Part shown: positions 26,372 through 33,260 of the stretch, one piece after another | How positions within the stretch are numbered: the first letter of the stretch is position 1 | Layout of the letters: every line of letters starts with the position of its first letter | Assembly: GCF_022865105.1 (NCBI RefSeq) | Contig: NZ_JAKNYM010000002.1 | Location: 1,397,501 to 1,461,500, forward strand | Source: Sphingomicrobium astaxanthinifaciens | Lineage (GTDB): Bacteria > Pseudomonadota > Alphaproteobacteria > Sphingomonadales > Sphingomonadaceae | Length of the DNA: 64,000 nt | Reading direction: 5' to 3' | Made by a program: the position numbers and the translations under genes | The notes under the pieces: model-generated | What the model was told of the DNA's origin: nothing | What the model saw: only the letters and a program-made list of their open reading frames with translations | Database searches by the model: none

Positions 26372-27559
26372 CTACAGGCGTACCACGTTCGAGGCCTCGT
26401 CCTGTTCCGAACGCTGGCCATAAAGGGTGAGCATCGGCTCGTCCGAGACGCGGACCTTGTCCTCGATCCCGAAGCCGTTGAACCCGGTGCGCATCGCGCA
26501 GCCATAGGCGCCGAGCATGCCGATCTCGATATAGTCGCCGGGGCCGATGTCGTCGGGCAGGTGGAAGGGGCCTTCCATCTTGTCCATGTCGTCGCAGGTC
26601 GGCCCGAAGAAGCGGAAGGGCGCCAGCGGGGCCTCGCTTTCCTCTTCGCGGATCAGCCGGGTGGGATAGCGCCACCCGATATGCGCGGCATCGAACAGCG
26701 CGCCATAGGCGCCCTCGTTGATGTAGAGCGTGTTGCCGCGGCGCTGCTCGACCCGCGCGAGCACCGAGGAATATTCGGCGCACAGCGCGCGCCCCGGCTC
26801 GGCCCACAGCTCGGCCGAATAGCTGATCGGCAGATCCTCGAACTTCTCGTGGATCATCTGGAAGAAGGCATCGAGGGCAGGGGGCTCCATGTCGGGATAG
26901 GCCGAGGGGAAGCCGCCCCCGACATCGACGATGTCGAGCGTGACCGAGCTGTCGACGATGGCCTGCCGCACGCGCTCCATCGCCTCGCCATAAGCGGCCG
27001 GGCTCATCGCCTGGCTGCCGACGTGGAAACAGATGCCGAGCGCATCGGCCATCTGGCGCGCGGCCATCAGCAGCTGCGGCAGTTCCTCGGGCTCGGCCCC
27101 GAACTTGGTCGCGAGGCTGAGCTTGGAATGGTCCGACGACACGCGCAGCCGCACCAAGAGGTTGAGATCGGTCGCCCCGCGGGTGGCGCGGCGGATCTTC
27201 TCGAGCTCGGCGAGGCTGTCGAGGCTGAAGGTCTTCACCCCGTGGCAGAAATAGGCCTCCTCGATCGCCTCGACCGCCTTGACCGGGTGCATGAAGCACA
27301 AGGTGGCGTCCGGCAGCGTCTGCGAGACGAGCCGGACCTCGCCCATCGAGGCGACGTCATAATGGGTGATCCCCGCCTCCCACAGCACCTTGAGGAGCTC
27401 GGGGTCGGGATTGGCCTTGACGGCATAGAGGCTCTTGCCGGGGAATTTCTCGACGAAGAAGCGCGCCGCGCGGAAGGCGGCGTGCGGACGCACCAAGGTA
27501 ACCGGCAGGATGGGCTTGCGGGCCTTGACTAGCCCCAGCGCAGAATGATGGTCGTGCAA
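26372..27559 (-). CDS. PLP-dependent ornithine (or lysine/ornithine) decarboxylase, alanine-racemase fold
   Basis: 395 residues from a TTG at 27559, with GGAGG about 9 bases upstream. Group IV decarboxylase motifs: SLYAVKANPDP (PLP Lys48), CFHVGSQAMSP, VDVGGGFPSAYP, WAEPGRALCAE, FFGPTCDDMD (catalytic Cys322 supplied across the dimer) and GAYGCAMRTGFNGFG. These indicate ornithine or lysine/ornithine decarboxylase rather than diaminopimelate decarboxylase. It makes putrescine, a probable substrate for the adjacent DHS-like enzyme. A structured leader lies upstream (27570-27660). Confidence 0.92.
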   Translation of the reverse strand: MHDHHSALGLVKARKPILPVTLVRPHAAFRAARFFVEKFPGKSLYAVKANPDPELLKVLWEAGITHYDVASMGEVRLVSQTLPDATLCFMHPVKAVEAIEEAYFCHGVKTFSLDSLAELEKIRRATRGATDLNLLVRLRVSSDHSKLSLATKFGAEPEELPQLLMAARQMADALGICFHVGSQAMSPAAYGEAMERVRQAIVDSSVTLDIVDVGGGFPSAYPDMEPPALDAFFQMIHEKFEDLPISYSAELWAEPGRALCAEYSSVLARVEQRRGNTLYINEGAYGALFDAAHIGWRYPTRLIREEESEAPLAPFRFFGPTCDDMDKMEGPFHLPDDIGPGDYIEIGMLGAYGCAMRTGFNGFGIEDKVRVSDEPMLTLYGQRSEQDEASNVVRL

Positions 27560-27569
27560 TTCACGGGAC

Positions 27570-27660
27570 CTCCGAAATGTCCGGCTTCTTCAGCCTGTTC
27601 AACACTTGCTGCCTTGCGGAAGTCCCATGGGGCAGCGGACGGCGCTATAGGTCCGTCGGG
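27570..27660 (-). ncRNA. Structured 5' leader of the decarboxylase gene, candidate speF-type motif
   Basis: On the minus-strand transcript, a hairpin CGGAC/GTCCG (27651-27655 with 27636-27640) is followed by a second one, GCTGCC/GGCAGC (27631-27636 with 27608-27613), whose loop presents GGGACTTCC. A conserved RNA called speF leader is known upstream of ornithine decarboxylases in alphaproteobacteria; the position and two-hairpin layout fit, but I have not matched the covariance model. The same GGGACTTCC-N3-AGG sequence also occurs before the divergent dehydratase gene. Confidence 0.45.
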
Positions 27661-27749
27661 ACGGGAATGTAAAGAGACGAATTGATCGCCGCCGTTGGCG
27701 GCGTGTTCGACGTTGGGACTTCCTTTAGGATTGAAAGGCTTAGCTGGCG

Positions 27750-28691
27750 ATGAACGTTCCCGATCTCAAGGCGGTCGAGGCCGCGGCCCGGCGCATTTCG
27801 GGCGCGATTCGCCGTACCCCGCTTTCCTATGCCGCGATCGGCGGGGTCGAGATCGGCATCAAATGGGAAAATCGGCAGGAGGGCGGGGCGTTCAAGCTGC
27901 GCGGCGCCTCCAACCGCTTGCTCGCGCTCTCGCCCGAAGAACGGCAGCGCGGCGTCGTCGCCTTCTCGAGCGGCAACCATGCGCGCGGGGTCGCCATCGC
28001 CGCCCGCCGGCTCGGCATGCCCGCGACCATCGTCATGCCCGCCGACGCGCCGCGCGTGAAACTGGAAGCGACCTTGGCCGAAGGCGCCGAGGTCATCCCC
28101 TACGATCGCTTGAGCGAGAGCCGCGAAGAGATCGCGGCAAGGCTCGCCGCCGAGCGCGGCGCGACGCTGGTGCCGAGCTTCGATGATCCCTTCATCGTCG
28201 CCGGGCAGGGCACGGTCGGGCTCGAGCTGCTCGAGCAGGCCCGGCGGCCCGTCCGTCGGATCATCGTCTGCTGCGGCGGCGGCGGGCTGGCGGGGGGAAT
28301 CGCGCTGGCCTGCCCCGAGGCCGAGATCGTCATCGTCGAACCCGCGGGCTGGGACGACATGGCGCGCAGTCTCGAGAGCGGCCATCCCGAAGCGGTGGCG
28401 CCCGACGCGCCGCCGACGCTCTGCGACGCGATCCAGACCTTCCGCCCGGCGCAGCTGACGGTCGACATCCTGCGCCAGGCCGGGGCGAGCGCCGTCCAGG
28501 TGGACGAGGACGCGGTGCGCGCGGCGGTGCGCTGGGCATGGAAGGAAAGCGGCGAAGTGGTCGAGCCGGGCGGCTCGGTCGCGCTCGCGGCGCTATTAAG
28601 CGGGGTCGTCACCGCGCGCGAGGGCGATGTGGCGATCGTCAGCGGGGGCAATATCGACCCGGCGCTGCACGCCGAGCTGGTGGCGCGCTAG
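27750..28691 (+). CDS. Threonine/serine dehydratase family PLP enzyme
   Basis: 313 residues, single-domain (no C-terminal ACT regulatory domain). Fold type II PLP motifs: EGGAFKLRGASNRL with the Schiff-base Lys49, FSSGNHARGVAIAAR, CCGGGGLAGGIALA for the phosphate cup, and AIVSGGNID near the end. Related enzymes deaminate threonine or serine, or racemise serine; without an ACT domain it is probably a catabolic form. It is divergent from the decarboxylase and shares its CTAG stop with the small convergent gene at 28688. Confidence 0.88.
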   Translation: MNVPDLKAVEAAARRISGAIRRTPLSYAAIGGVEIGIKWENRQEGGAFKLRGASNRLLALSPEERQRGVVAFSSGNHARGVAIAARRLGMPATIVMPADAPRVKLEATLAEGAEVIPYDRLSESREEIAARLAAERGATLVPSFDDPFIVAGQGTVGLELLEQARRPVRRIIVCCGGGGLAGGIALACPEAEIVIVEPAGWDDMARSLESGHPEAVAPDAPPTLCDAIQTFRPAQLTVDILRQAGASAVQVDEDAVRAAVRWAWKESGEVVEPGGSVALAALLSGVVTAREGDVAIVSGGNIDPALHAELVAR

Positions 28692-28942
28692 GCCGCGCCC
28701 GAGGCGCGATAGGGGCCCGGGTCCATGCGCGCCGGGCTCGAGCGCTCGACCGCCTGGATCAGCTCCTCGAGCTCGGCGGCAAGGATCTGCAATTCGGCGA
28801 CGAGCACCTTGGGATCGGCCTCCTCGAGACCGGCGGACGCGTCGAGCAGCGTATCGAGCATCATGGAGATGCACGGAAGGATCGTTTCCTCGATCCGTTC
28901 GAAGGCTTCCTCGAGCCGTTGTTCGGGGCTAGTCGTGGCCAT
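28688..28942 (-). CDS. Small acidic helical protein of unknown function
   Basis: 84 residues with an all-helical look: EQRLEEAFERIEETILP, then a Leu/Glu-rich stretch LVAELQILAAELEELIQAVE suggesting a coiled coil. No enzymatic motif or signal peptide. The stop codon overlaps that of the dehydratase gene as CTAG. It starts close to the divergent two-helix membrane protein at 28973. Unknown family. Confidence 0.6.
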   Translation of the reverse strand: MATTSPEQRLEEAFERIEETILPCISMMLDTLLDASAGLEEADPKVLVAELQILAAELEELIQAVERSSPARMDPGPYRASGAA

Positions 28943-28972
28943 GCCCCCGCTCTAGGCGGGGACTGGTAAAGA

Positions 28973-29167
28973 ATGAATGAAGGAAACCGCGCAATGCCGC
29001 CAATCGCCAGCGCCGCGCTCGCCATCGCGATGCTCGCTGCCTTCCTGCTCGGGCTGGTCGGCGCGATGCAGTCGCGCAAGCCCGACCGGCTGGCGCGCCA
29101 GCGCGGCTGGCTGATGATCGCGATGGCGCTGATCCTCGTCGCCAATGTGCTGATCTGGACGCTCTAG
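28973..29167 (+). CDS. Small two-helix membrane protein
   Basis: 64 residues. Two hydrophobic segments, SAALAIAMLAAFLLGLVGAM and GWLMIAMALILVANVLIWTL, are separated by a basic loop QSRKPDRLARQR, so a hairpin with the loop in the cytosol is expected. A second ATG at 28994 would shorten it by 7 residues. Its TAG is shared with the convergent acetyltransferase stop (CTAG at 29164-29167). No known family recognised. Confidence 0.6.
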   Translation: MNEGNRAMPPIASAALAIAMLAAFLLGLVGAMQSRKPDRLARQRGWLMIAMALILVANVLIWTL

Positions 29168-29631
29168 GGCGCGATGTCGAAATGGTGGACGTCCTGCCGG
29201 CGTCCCAGCTTGGAATAGAGCGCGATCGGCGCGGTGTCGCCGCGGTCGGCGCCGAGGAAGACCGTCCACGCCCCGAGCGCGCGCGCGATCGCGCGGGTCC
29301 GCTCGATCAACGCGGTGGCGATCCCGCGCCGCCGCCAGCGCGCTGCGACCGCGAGGTCGTAGATGAAGATTTCCGCGCGCTCCTGCTCGCACTTGTCGAG
29401 CACATAGGCGGTGAGCGCGCCGACCACCTCGGCGGCGGGCGTCTCGGCGACGAGCAGCAGGATCGAGCGGTCGGCGAGGCGGGCGCGCAGATAGGCATCG
29501 CCCGGCGGCGCCTGCCGATAGTCGCTGTCCTCGCCGAAGGCGGCATCGAAGCAGGCGTTCATCGCCCGCAGCGCGTCAAGGTCGCCATCGCCGAGGCGGC
29601 GGATGGCGAACCCGCTCACCGGATCGGGCAA
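29164..29631 (-). CDS. GNAT acetyltransferase related to aminoglycoside 3-N-acetyltransferase AAC(3)-I
   Basis: 155 residues. Beyond the general GNAT acetyl-CoA loop RWRRRGIATALIER, it shares the AAC(3)-I-specific pattern from memory of that family: VVGALTAYVLDKCEQERAEI, then FIYDLAVAARWRRRGIATAL, a LGAWTVFLGADRGDTAP block, IALYSKLGRRQDV and the terminal HFDIAP. AAC(3)-I enzymes acetylate gentamicin-type aminoglycosides at the 3-amino group. Whether this chromosomal homologue confers resistance cannot be told from sequence. It overlaps the upstream hydrolase gene by 16 bases, suggesting an operon. Confidence 0.82.
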   Translation of the reverse strand: MPDPVSGFAIRRLGDGDLDALRAMNACFDAAFGEDSDYRQAPPGDAYLRARLADRSILLLVAETPAAEVVGALTAYVLDKCEQERAEIFIYDLAVAARWRRRGIATALIERTRAIARALGAWTVFLGADRGDTAPIALYSKLGRRQDVHHFDIAP

Positions 29632-30272
29632 TCGGGGTCGAGGCGGAAATCGAGATAGTCGTCGATGACCTTGAACAGCTCGTCCATCTCATTTTCGAAG
29701 AAATGGTTCGCGCCGGGGATTTCCTTGTGCTCGATGGTGATGTGCTTCTGGGTGCGCAGCTTGTCGACCAGCTTCTGCACCGCGCTCGGGGTCACCACCT
29801 CGTCGGCCAGCCCCTGCACGATCAGCCCCGAGGCGGGGCAGGGGGCGAGGAAGCTGAAATCATACATGTTGGCGGGCGGCGAGATCGACAGGAAGCCGCG
29901 CACCTCGGGGCGGCGCATCAGCAGCTGCATCCCGATCCACGCCCCGAAGCTCACCCCCGCGACCCACGTCACCTCGGCCTCGGGGTGGATCTGCTGCATC
30001 CAGTCCAACGCGGCGGCGGCGTCCGACAGTTCGCCGATGCCATTGTCGAAGGTGCCCTGGCTGCGCCCGACGCCGCGGAAGTTGAAGCGCAGCGTGGCAA
30101 AGCCGCGGCGCACGAAATCCTTGTGCAGGAGCTGCACCATGCGGTTGTTCATCGTCCCCCCGGCCTGCGGGTGGGCGTGGAGGATCACCGCCGCTGGCGC
30201 GCGTGGCCGCGGCGCCGGGGTGAAACGACCTTCGAGACGCCCTTCGGGGCCGGGGAAAATGACTTCGGGCAT
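29616..30272 (-). CDS. Alpha/beta hydrolase, COG2945-like
   Basis: 218 residues. MPEVIFPGPEGRLEGRF at the start, the oxyanion-region AVILHAHPQAGGTMNNR, the strand FATLRFNFRGVGRSQG, the nucleophile elbow VAGVSFGAWIG (Ser), an acid in GLADEVVTPS and the histidine in PGANHFFENEM form a complete catalytic triad. Substrate unknown; the family includes dienelactone-hydrolase-like esterases. First gene of a two-gene operon with the AAC(3)-I-like acetyltransferase; divergent from the cysteine desulfurase operon. Confidence 0.85.
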   Translation of the reverse strand: MPEVIFPGPEGRLEGRFTPAPRPRAPAAVILHAHPQAGGTMNNRMVQLLHKDFVRRGFATLRFNFRGVGRSQGTFDNGIGELSDAAAALDWMQQIHPEAEVTWVAGVSFGAWIGMQLLMRRPEVRGFLSISPPANMYDFSFLAPCPASGLIVQGLADEVVTPSAVQKLVDKLRTQKHITIEHKEIPGANHFFENEMDELFKVIDDYLDFRLDPDCPIR

Positions 30273-30301
30273 CGGAGCTCTTCACACTATGATATAAAGT
30301 T

Positions 30302-30341
30302 GCACGGAAGGGCTTCCGTGCGTGGCTCGCTCCTATATAGG
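30302..30341. promoter_or_regulatory. Two palindromes in the hydrolase/cysteine desulfurase divergent region
   Basis: GCACGGAAG/CTTCCGTGC (30302-30310 and 30313-30321, separated by 2 bases) is a perfect inverted repeat, and CCTATATAGG at 30332-30341 is a second, AT-rich palindrome 10 bases further on. TATATA could supply a -10 element. They probably form an operator/promoter for one or both flanking operons; the first could also act as a hairpin. Confidence 0.4.
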
Positions 30342-30387
30342 CAAAGCGAGGCAAGGTGCAATCGGTGGGAATGGGAGATTTGCTAGG

Positions 30388-31461
30388 GTGAACGCGGACC
30401 GACTCTATTTCGATCACGCGGCGGCCACGCCGCTGCATCCCGAGGCGCGCGACGCCATGGTCGCGGCTTTCGACTGCTGGGCCAATCCCAACAGTCCCTA
30501 CGCCGAGGCGCGCGCGTGCAACGCCCTGCTCGAACAGGCGCGGCGCACCGTCAACCGCTGCCTCGACTGGCCCCACGACCTCCTGTTCACCGCGGGGGCC
30601 TCGGAGGCGATCGCGCTGGCCGCCGCGCGCTGCAAGCTGCCCGGCCGCATCCACGGCGCCACCGAACATGACATCGTGCCCGCCTCGATGGGGCCGGACA
30701 GCATCAAGCTGCCGGTCGACGAGCATGGCGCGATCGACCGGACCGCGCTTGCCGAGGCGCTGGCGCAGGGGCCGGCGCTGGTCGCGATCCAGCTGGTCAA
30801 CAACGAGACCGGCGTGATCCAGGACATCGTCCCGATCGCCGAGCAGGTGCGCGCGGCGGGCTCGCTGCTGCTCGTCGACGCGGCGCAGGGCGGGGGCAAG
30901 ATCGACCTGCCCGACGCCGACATGATCGCGCTGTCGGCGCACAAGCTGGGCGGGCCGGTGGGAGTGGGCGCGCTGCTGGTGAAGGACCTTGCCACGCTCG
31001 CCCCCGTGGGCGGGCAGGAGAAGGGCTATCGCCGCGGCACGCAGAACGTGCCCGCCGCCGCCGGGTTCGCCGCCGCGCTCGAGGCGGCGCGTTACGCCCA
31101 AGCCTATCCCCGGCTCAAGGTGCTGCGCGAGCAGCTCGACGCCGCGATCGAGGCGCGCGGCGGGGTGGTGATCGCCAAGGCCGCGCCGCGCACCGCGACG
31201 ATCGGCGGCTATGCCTTCCCCGGCGCCGAGGCGCCGAGCCTGCTGGTCCAGCTCGACCTTGCCGGCGTCGCCGTCTCGGCGGGCTCGGCCTGCTCCTCGG
31301 GAGCGATGAAGGGCAGCCGGGTGATCGGCGAGATGGGACTGCCCGAGCCGATCCGCAAAAGCTTCCTGCGGATCAGCTTCGGCCCCGAGACGAGCGACGC
31401 CGACGTCGACGCCTTGCTCGAGCGGCTCGACAACGTCCTCGCGCGCTCGCGCGCGGCATGA
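30388..31461 (+). CDS. Cysteine desulfurase (NifS/IscS family), first copy
   Basis: From the GTG at 30388 the protein is 357 residues, starting MNADRLYFDHAAATPLHPEA. PLP-binding Lys186 is in ALSAHKLGGPVG and the sulfur-accepting Cys302 in SAGSACSSGAMKGSRV; QLVNNETGVIQ and GGQEKGYRRGTQNVP are standard family blocks. It converts cysteine to alanine and a protein persulfide for iron-sulfur cluster or thio-modification work. It overlaps the second desulfurase by ATGA. The start is set by the DHAA block; longer frames upstream run through the promoter palindromes. Confidence 0.92.
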   Translation: MNADRLYFDHAAATPLHPEARDAMVAAFDCWANPNSPYAEARACNALLEQARRTVNRCLDWPHDLLFTAGASEAIALAAARCKLPGRIHGATEHDIVPASMGPDSIKLPVDEHGAIDRTALAEALAQGPALVAIQLVNNETGVIQDIVPIAEQVRAAGSLLLVDAAQGGGKIDLPDADMIALSAHKLGGPVGVGALLVKDLATLAPVGGQEKGYRRGTQNVPAAAGFAAALEAARYAQAYPRLKVLREQLDAAIEARGGVVIAKAAPRTATIGGYAFPGAEAPSLLVQLDLAGVAVSAGSACSSGAMKGSRVIGEMGLPEPIRKSFLRISFGPETSDADVDALLERLDNVLARSRAA

Positions 31462-32549
31462 TCTATCTCGACTATCAGGCGACGACCCCGCTCGCGCCCG
31501 AGGTCGTGGCGGCGATGGCGCCGTGGCTGGGCTACAAGTTCGCCAACCCGCACGCGCCCTATACCGCGGGGCGCGAGGCGGCCGCCGCGATCGAGGTCGC
31601 GCGCGGGCAAGTGATGCGGGCGCTGGGGCGCGAGGCAGGGCAGCTCGCCTTCACCGGTTCGGCGACCGAGGCGCTCAACTGGGCGATCAAGGGATCGATC
31701 GGGCACGGCGGGCGCGACGAGGTCGTCACCATCGCCACCGAACATGCCGCCGTTCTCGACACCGTCGAATGGCTCGGCAGAACGCACCGCGTCACCGTCC
31801 TCCCCGTCGACGCCGAGGGGCTGGTCGATCTCGACGCGGTGCGCGCCGCGGTCGGGCCGCGCACCGCGCTCGTCGCGGCGATGCTGGTCAACAACGAGAT
31901 CGGGGTGATCCAGCCCGTCGCCGAGATCGCGGCGATCGCGCATGCCGCGGGCGCGCGCATGCTGTGCGACGCGGTGCAGGGGCTCGGGCGGGTCGCCATT
32001 CCCGAGGGCCCCGACATGATCGCCGTCTCGGCGCACAAGGTGCACGGTCCCAAGGGGATCGGCGCGCTGTGGATGGCCGAGGGGGTGGAGCCCGCGCCGC
32101 TGATCCACGGCGGCGGCCAGGAACTGGGGCTGCGCTCGGGCACGCTGAGCCCCGCGCTGTGCGTCGGCTTCGGCGCCGCGGCGCGGCTGCTGGACGAGCG
32201 CGCGCGCGCCGACCACCGGCATGTCGAGACGCTGTGGCGCGCGGCGCGCGCGCAGCTCGCCGACTGGACCCTCAACGGCAGCGCCGAGCAGCGCTACCAC
32301 GGCAATCTCAATGTGCGCCGCGACGGGCTCGATGCGGCGCGGCTGCTGGCCGACCTGCGCGGGCTCGCGCTCTCGCTCGGCTCGGCCTGCGCCAGCGGGT
32401 CGGGGCGGCCGAGCCACGTCCTGCGCGCGCTCGGGATCGGCGACCGCGCCGCGCGCAGCTCGATCCGCATCGGCTTCGGGCGCTACACCACCGCCGACGA
32501 ACTGCACGAGGCGCTCGCCCGTCTCGACGCGGCGGCCAAGGCGCAATGA
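31458..32549 (+). CDS. Cysteine desulfurase (NifS/IscS family), second copy
   Basis: 363 residues starting MIYLDYQATTPLAPEVV. Lys194 in VSAHKVHGPKGIGA binds PLP, and Cys311 in LGSACASGSGRPSHVL is the persulfide residue. It is clearly paralogous to but not identical with the upstream copy; this one has the more IscS-like N-terminus (YLDYQATTP). Both ends overlap neighbours by ATGA (31458-31461 and 32546-32549), so three proteins are made from one coupled message. No scaffold protein (IscU, SufB or NifU) is next to it. Confidence 0.92.
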   Translation: MIYLDYQATTPLAPEVVAAMAPWLGYKFANPHAPYTAGREAAAAIEVARGQVMRALGREAGQLAFTGSATEALNWAIKGSIGHGGRDEVVTIATEHAAVLDTVEWLGRTHRVTVLPVDAEGLVDLDAVRAAVGPRTALVAAMLVNNEIGVIQPVAEIAAIAHAAGARMLCDAVQGLGRVAIPEGPDMIAVSAHKVHGPKGIGALWMAEGVEPAPLIHGGGQELGLRSGTLSPALCVGFGAAARLLDERARADHRHVETLWRAARAQLADWTLNGSAEQRYHGNLNVRRDGLDAARLLADLRGLALSLGSACASGSGRPSHVLRALGIGDRAARSSIRIGFGRYTTADELHEALARLDAAAKAQ

Positions 32550-32875
32550 CGCTGGTCCGCTTCCTGCGCCCCGACGGCCGGCTCGAGCGCGAGGTCGAGG
32601 CCGCGCCCGGCGCGCGGTTGCTTGATGTCGCGCAAGCCAACGGGCAGCCGCTCGAGGGGACCTGCGAGGGGGCGATGGCCTGCTCGACCTGCCATGTCAT
32701 CCTCGCCAAGGAGGATTTCGACCGTCTCCCGCCCGCGAGCGAGGAGGAGGACGACCTGCTCGACTTCGCCCCCCATGTCCGCGCCACCTCGCGGCTCGCC
32801 TGCCAGGTCGAGGTGCCCGCCACGGGGACGCTGACGGTGCGCCTGCCCGGCGCGGCGAAGGATTGGAGCCGGTAG
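32546..32875 (+). CDS. 2Fe-2S ferredoxin (adrenodoxin/Isc type)
   Basis: 109 residues with the vertebrate/adrenodoxin-type cluster ligands Cys40, Cys46, Cys49 (TCEGAMACSTCHVI) and Cys86 (RLACQVEV). The acidic stretch SEEEDDLLDFAP is the usual redox-partner docking region. In alphaproteobacteria such ferredoxins donate electrons to Fe-S cluster assembly or to heme A synthesis. Its position directly behind two cysteine desulfurases suggests cluster assembly. Translationally coupled by ATGA. Confidence 0.93.
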   Translation: MTLVRFLRPDGRLEREVEAAPGARLLDVAQANGQPLEGTCEGAMACSTCHVILAKEDFDRLPPASEEEDDLLDFAPHVRATSRLACQVEVPATGTLTVRLPGAAKDWSR

Positions 32876-32976
32876 GAACCGCCGTCCTCGTCCAGCGCCC
32901 GACGGTGCCGTCACCCGAGGCCGAGGCGATGATGGCCGCGATCGGCACGGATTTCGCCGGCATGATCGGCGACTAG
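32863..32976 (+). CDS. Possible small protein overlapping the ferredoxin end (37 aa)
   Basis: A TTG at 32863, with AAGGA 4 bases upstream, opens a 37-codon frame ending at TAG 32974-32976. It reads MEPVGTAVLVQRPTVPSPEA and then a short Met/Ala-rich helix ending GMIGD. The composition looks protein-like rather than random for this GC-rich frame. It might be a real small protein or the remnant of a longer one. No homologue recognised. Confidence 0.3.
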   Translation: MEPVGTAVLVQRPTVPSPEAEAMMAAIGTDFAGMIGD

Positions 32977-32980
32977 CCCC

Positions 32981-33009
32981 TTGCACCATGGCGACTTCCT
33001 CGCCATATG
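32981..33009 (+). promoter_or_regulatory. Promoter of the SRP RNA gene
   Basis: TTGCAC at 32981-32986 and CATATG at 33004-33009 are separated by 17 bases, a housekeeping sigma-70-type arrangement. Transcription would begin about 7 bases later, at 33016-33017, exactly where the SRP RNA helix begins. An inverted repeat ATGGCGA/TCGCCAT lies in the spacer. Confidence 0.55.
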
Positions 33010-33015
33010 CGCCCT

Positions 33016-33105
33016 TGGAAGTCGGCGGACGACTTGCCCGTGAACCTGGTCAGGCCCGGAAGGGAGCAGCCACAGCGGTTTCGGTCGGGTCGTCGGCTTC
33101 CACCC
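33016..33105 (+). ncRNA. ffs: Small signal recognition particle RNA (4.5S RNA)
   Basis: The diagnostic apical domain GGTCAGGCCCGGAAGGGAGC followed by AGCCA is at about 33048-33072, containing the GGAA tetraloop and the asymmetric loop that binds Ffh. The ends pair: GGAAG at 33017-33021 with CTTCC at 33097-33101, and GACGAC with GTCGTC further in. Size about 90 nt, the usual short proteobacterial form. It lies upstream of dnaX, its common location in proteobacteria. The exact 3' end is estimated. Confidence 0.93.
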
Positions 33106-33260
33106 CTTCCTCCGCCTCGTGACCATTGCCGCGTCGCTCTGTCGCGCAGCGTTCTTGCACGCCTCGCCGCGGCGCGCCCGCGCGCGTCGATCGCGCTGTC
33201 GTCGTGCGAGGGCTGCAACCCCGCTCGCCTTTGCCCCGCAACCTGCCTAGGCTCCGGTGC
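33106..33260 (+). other. Leader region between SRP RNA and dnaX, no gene seen
   Basis: This 155-base stretch has no credible reading frame on either strand (short GC-biased frames only). It is the likely promoter and leader of dnaX. No U-tract terminator for the SRP RNA is obvious. Confidence 0.5.

Noticed and set aside
33106-33260. Programmed frameshift or extra gene upstream of dnaX
   Set aside because: No slippery heptamer is visible in dnaX and no coherent frame exists in the leader.
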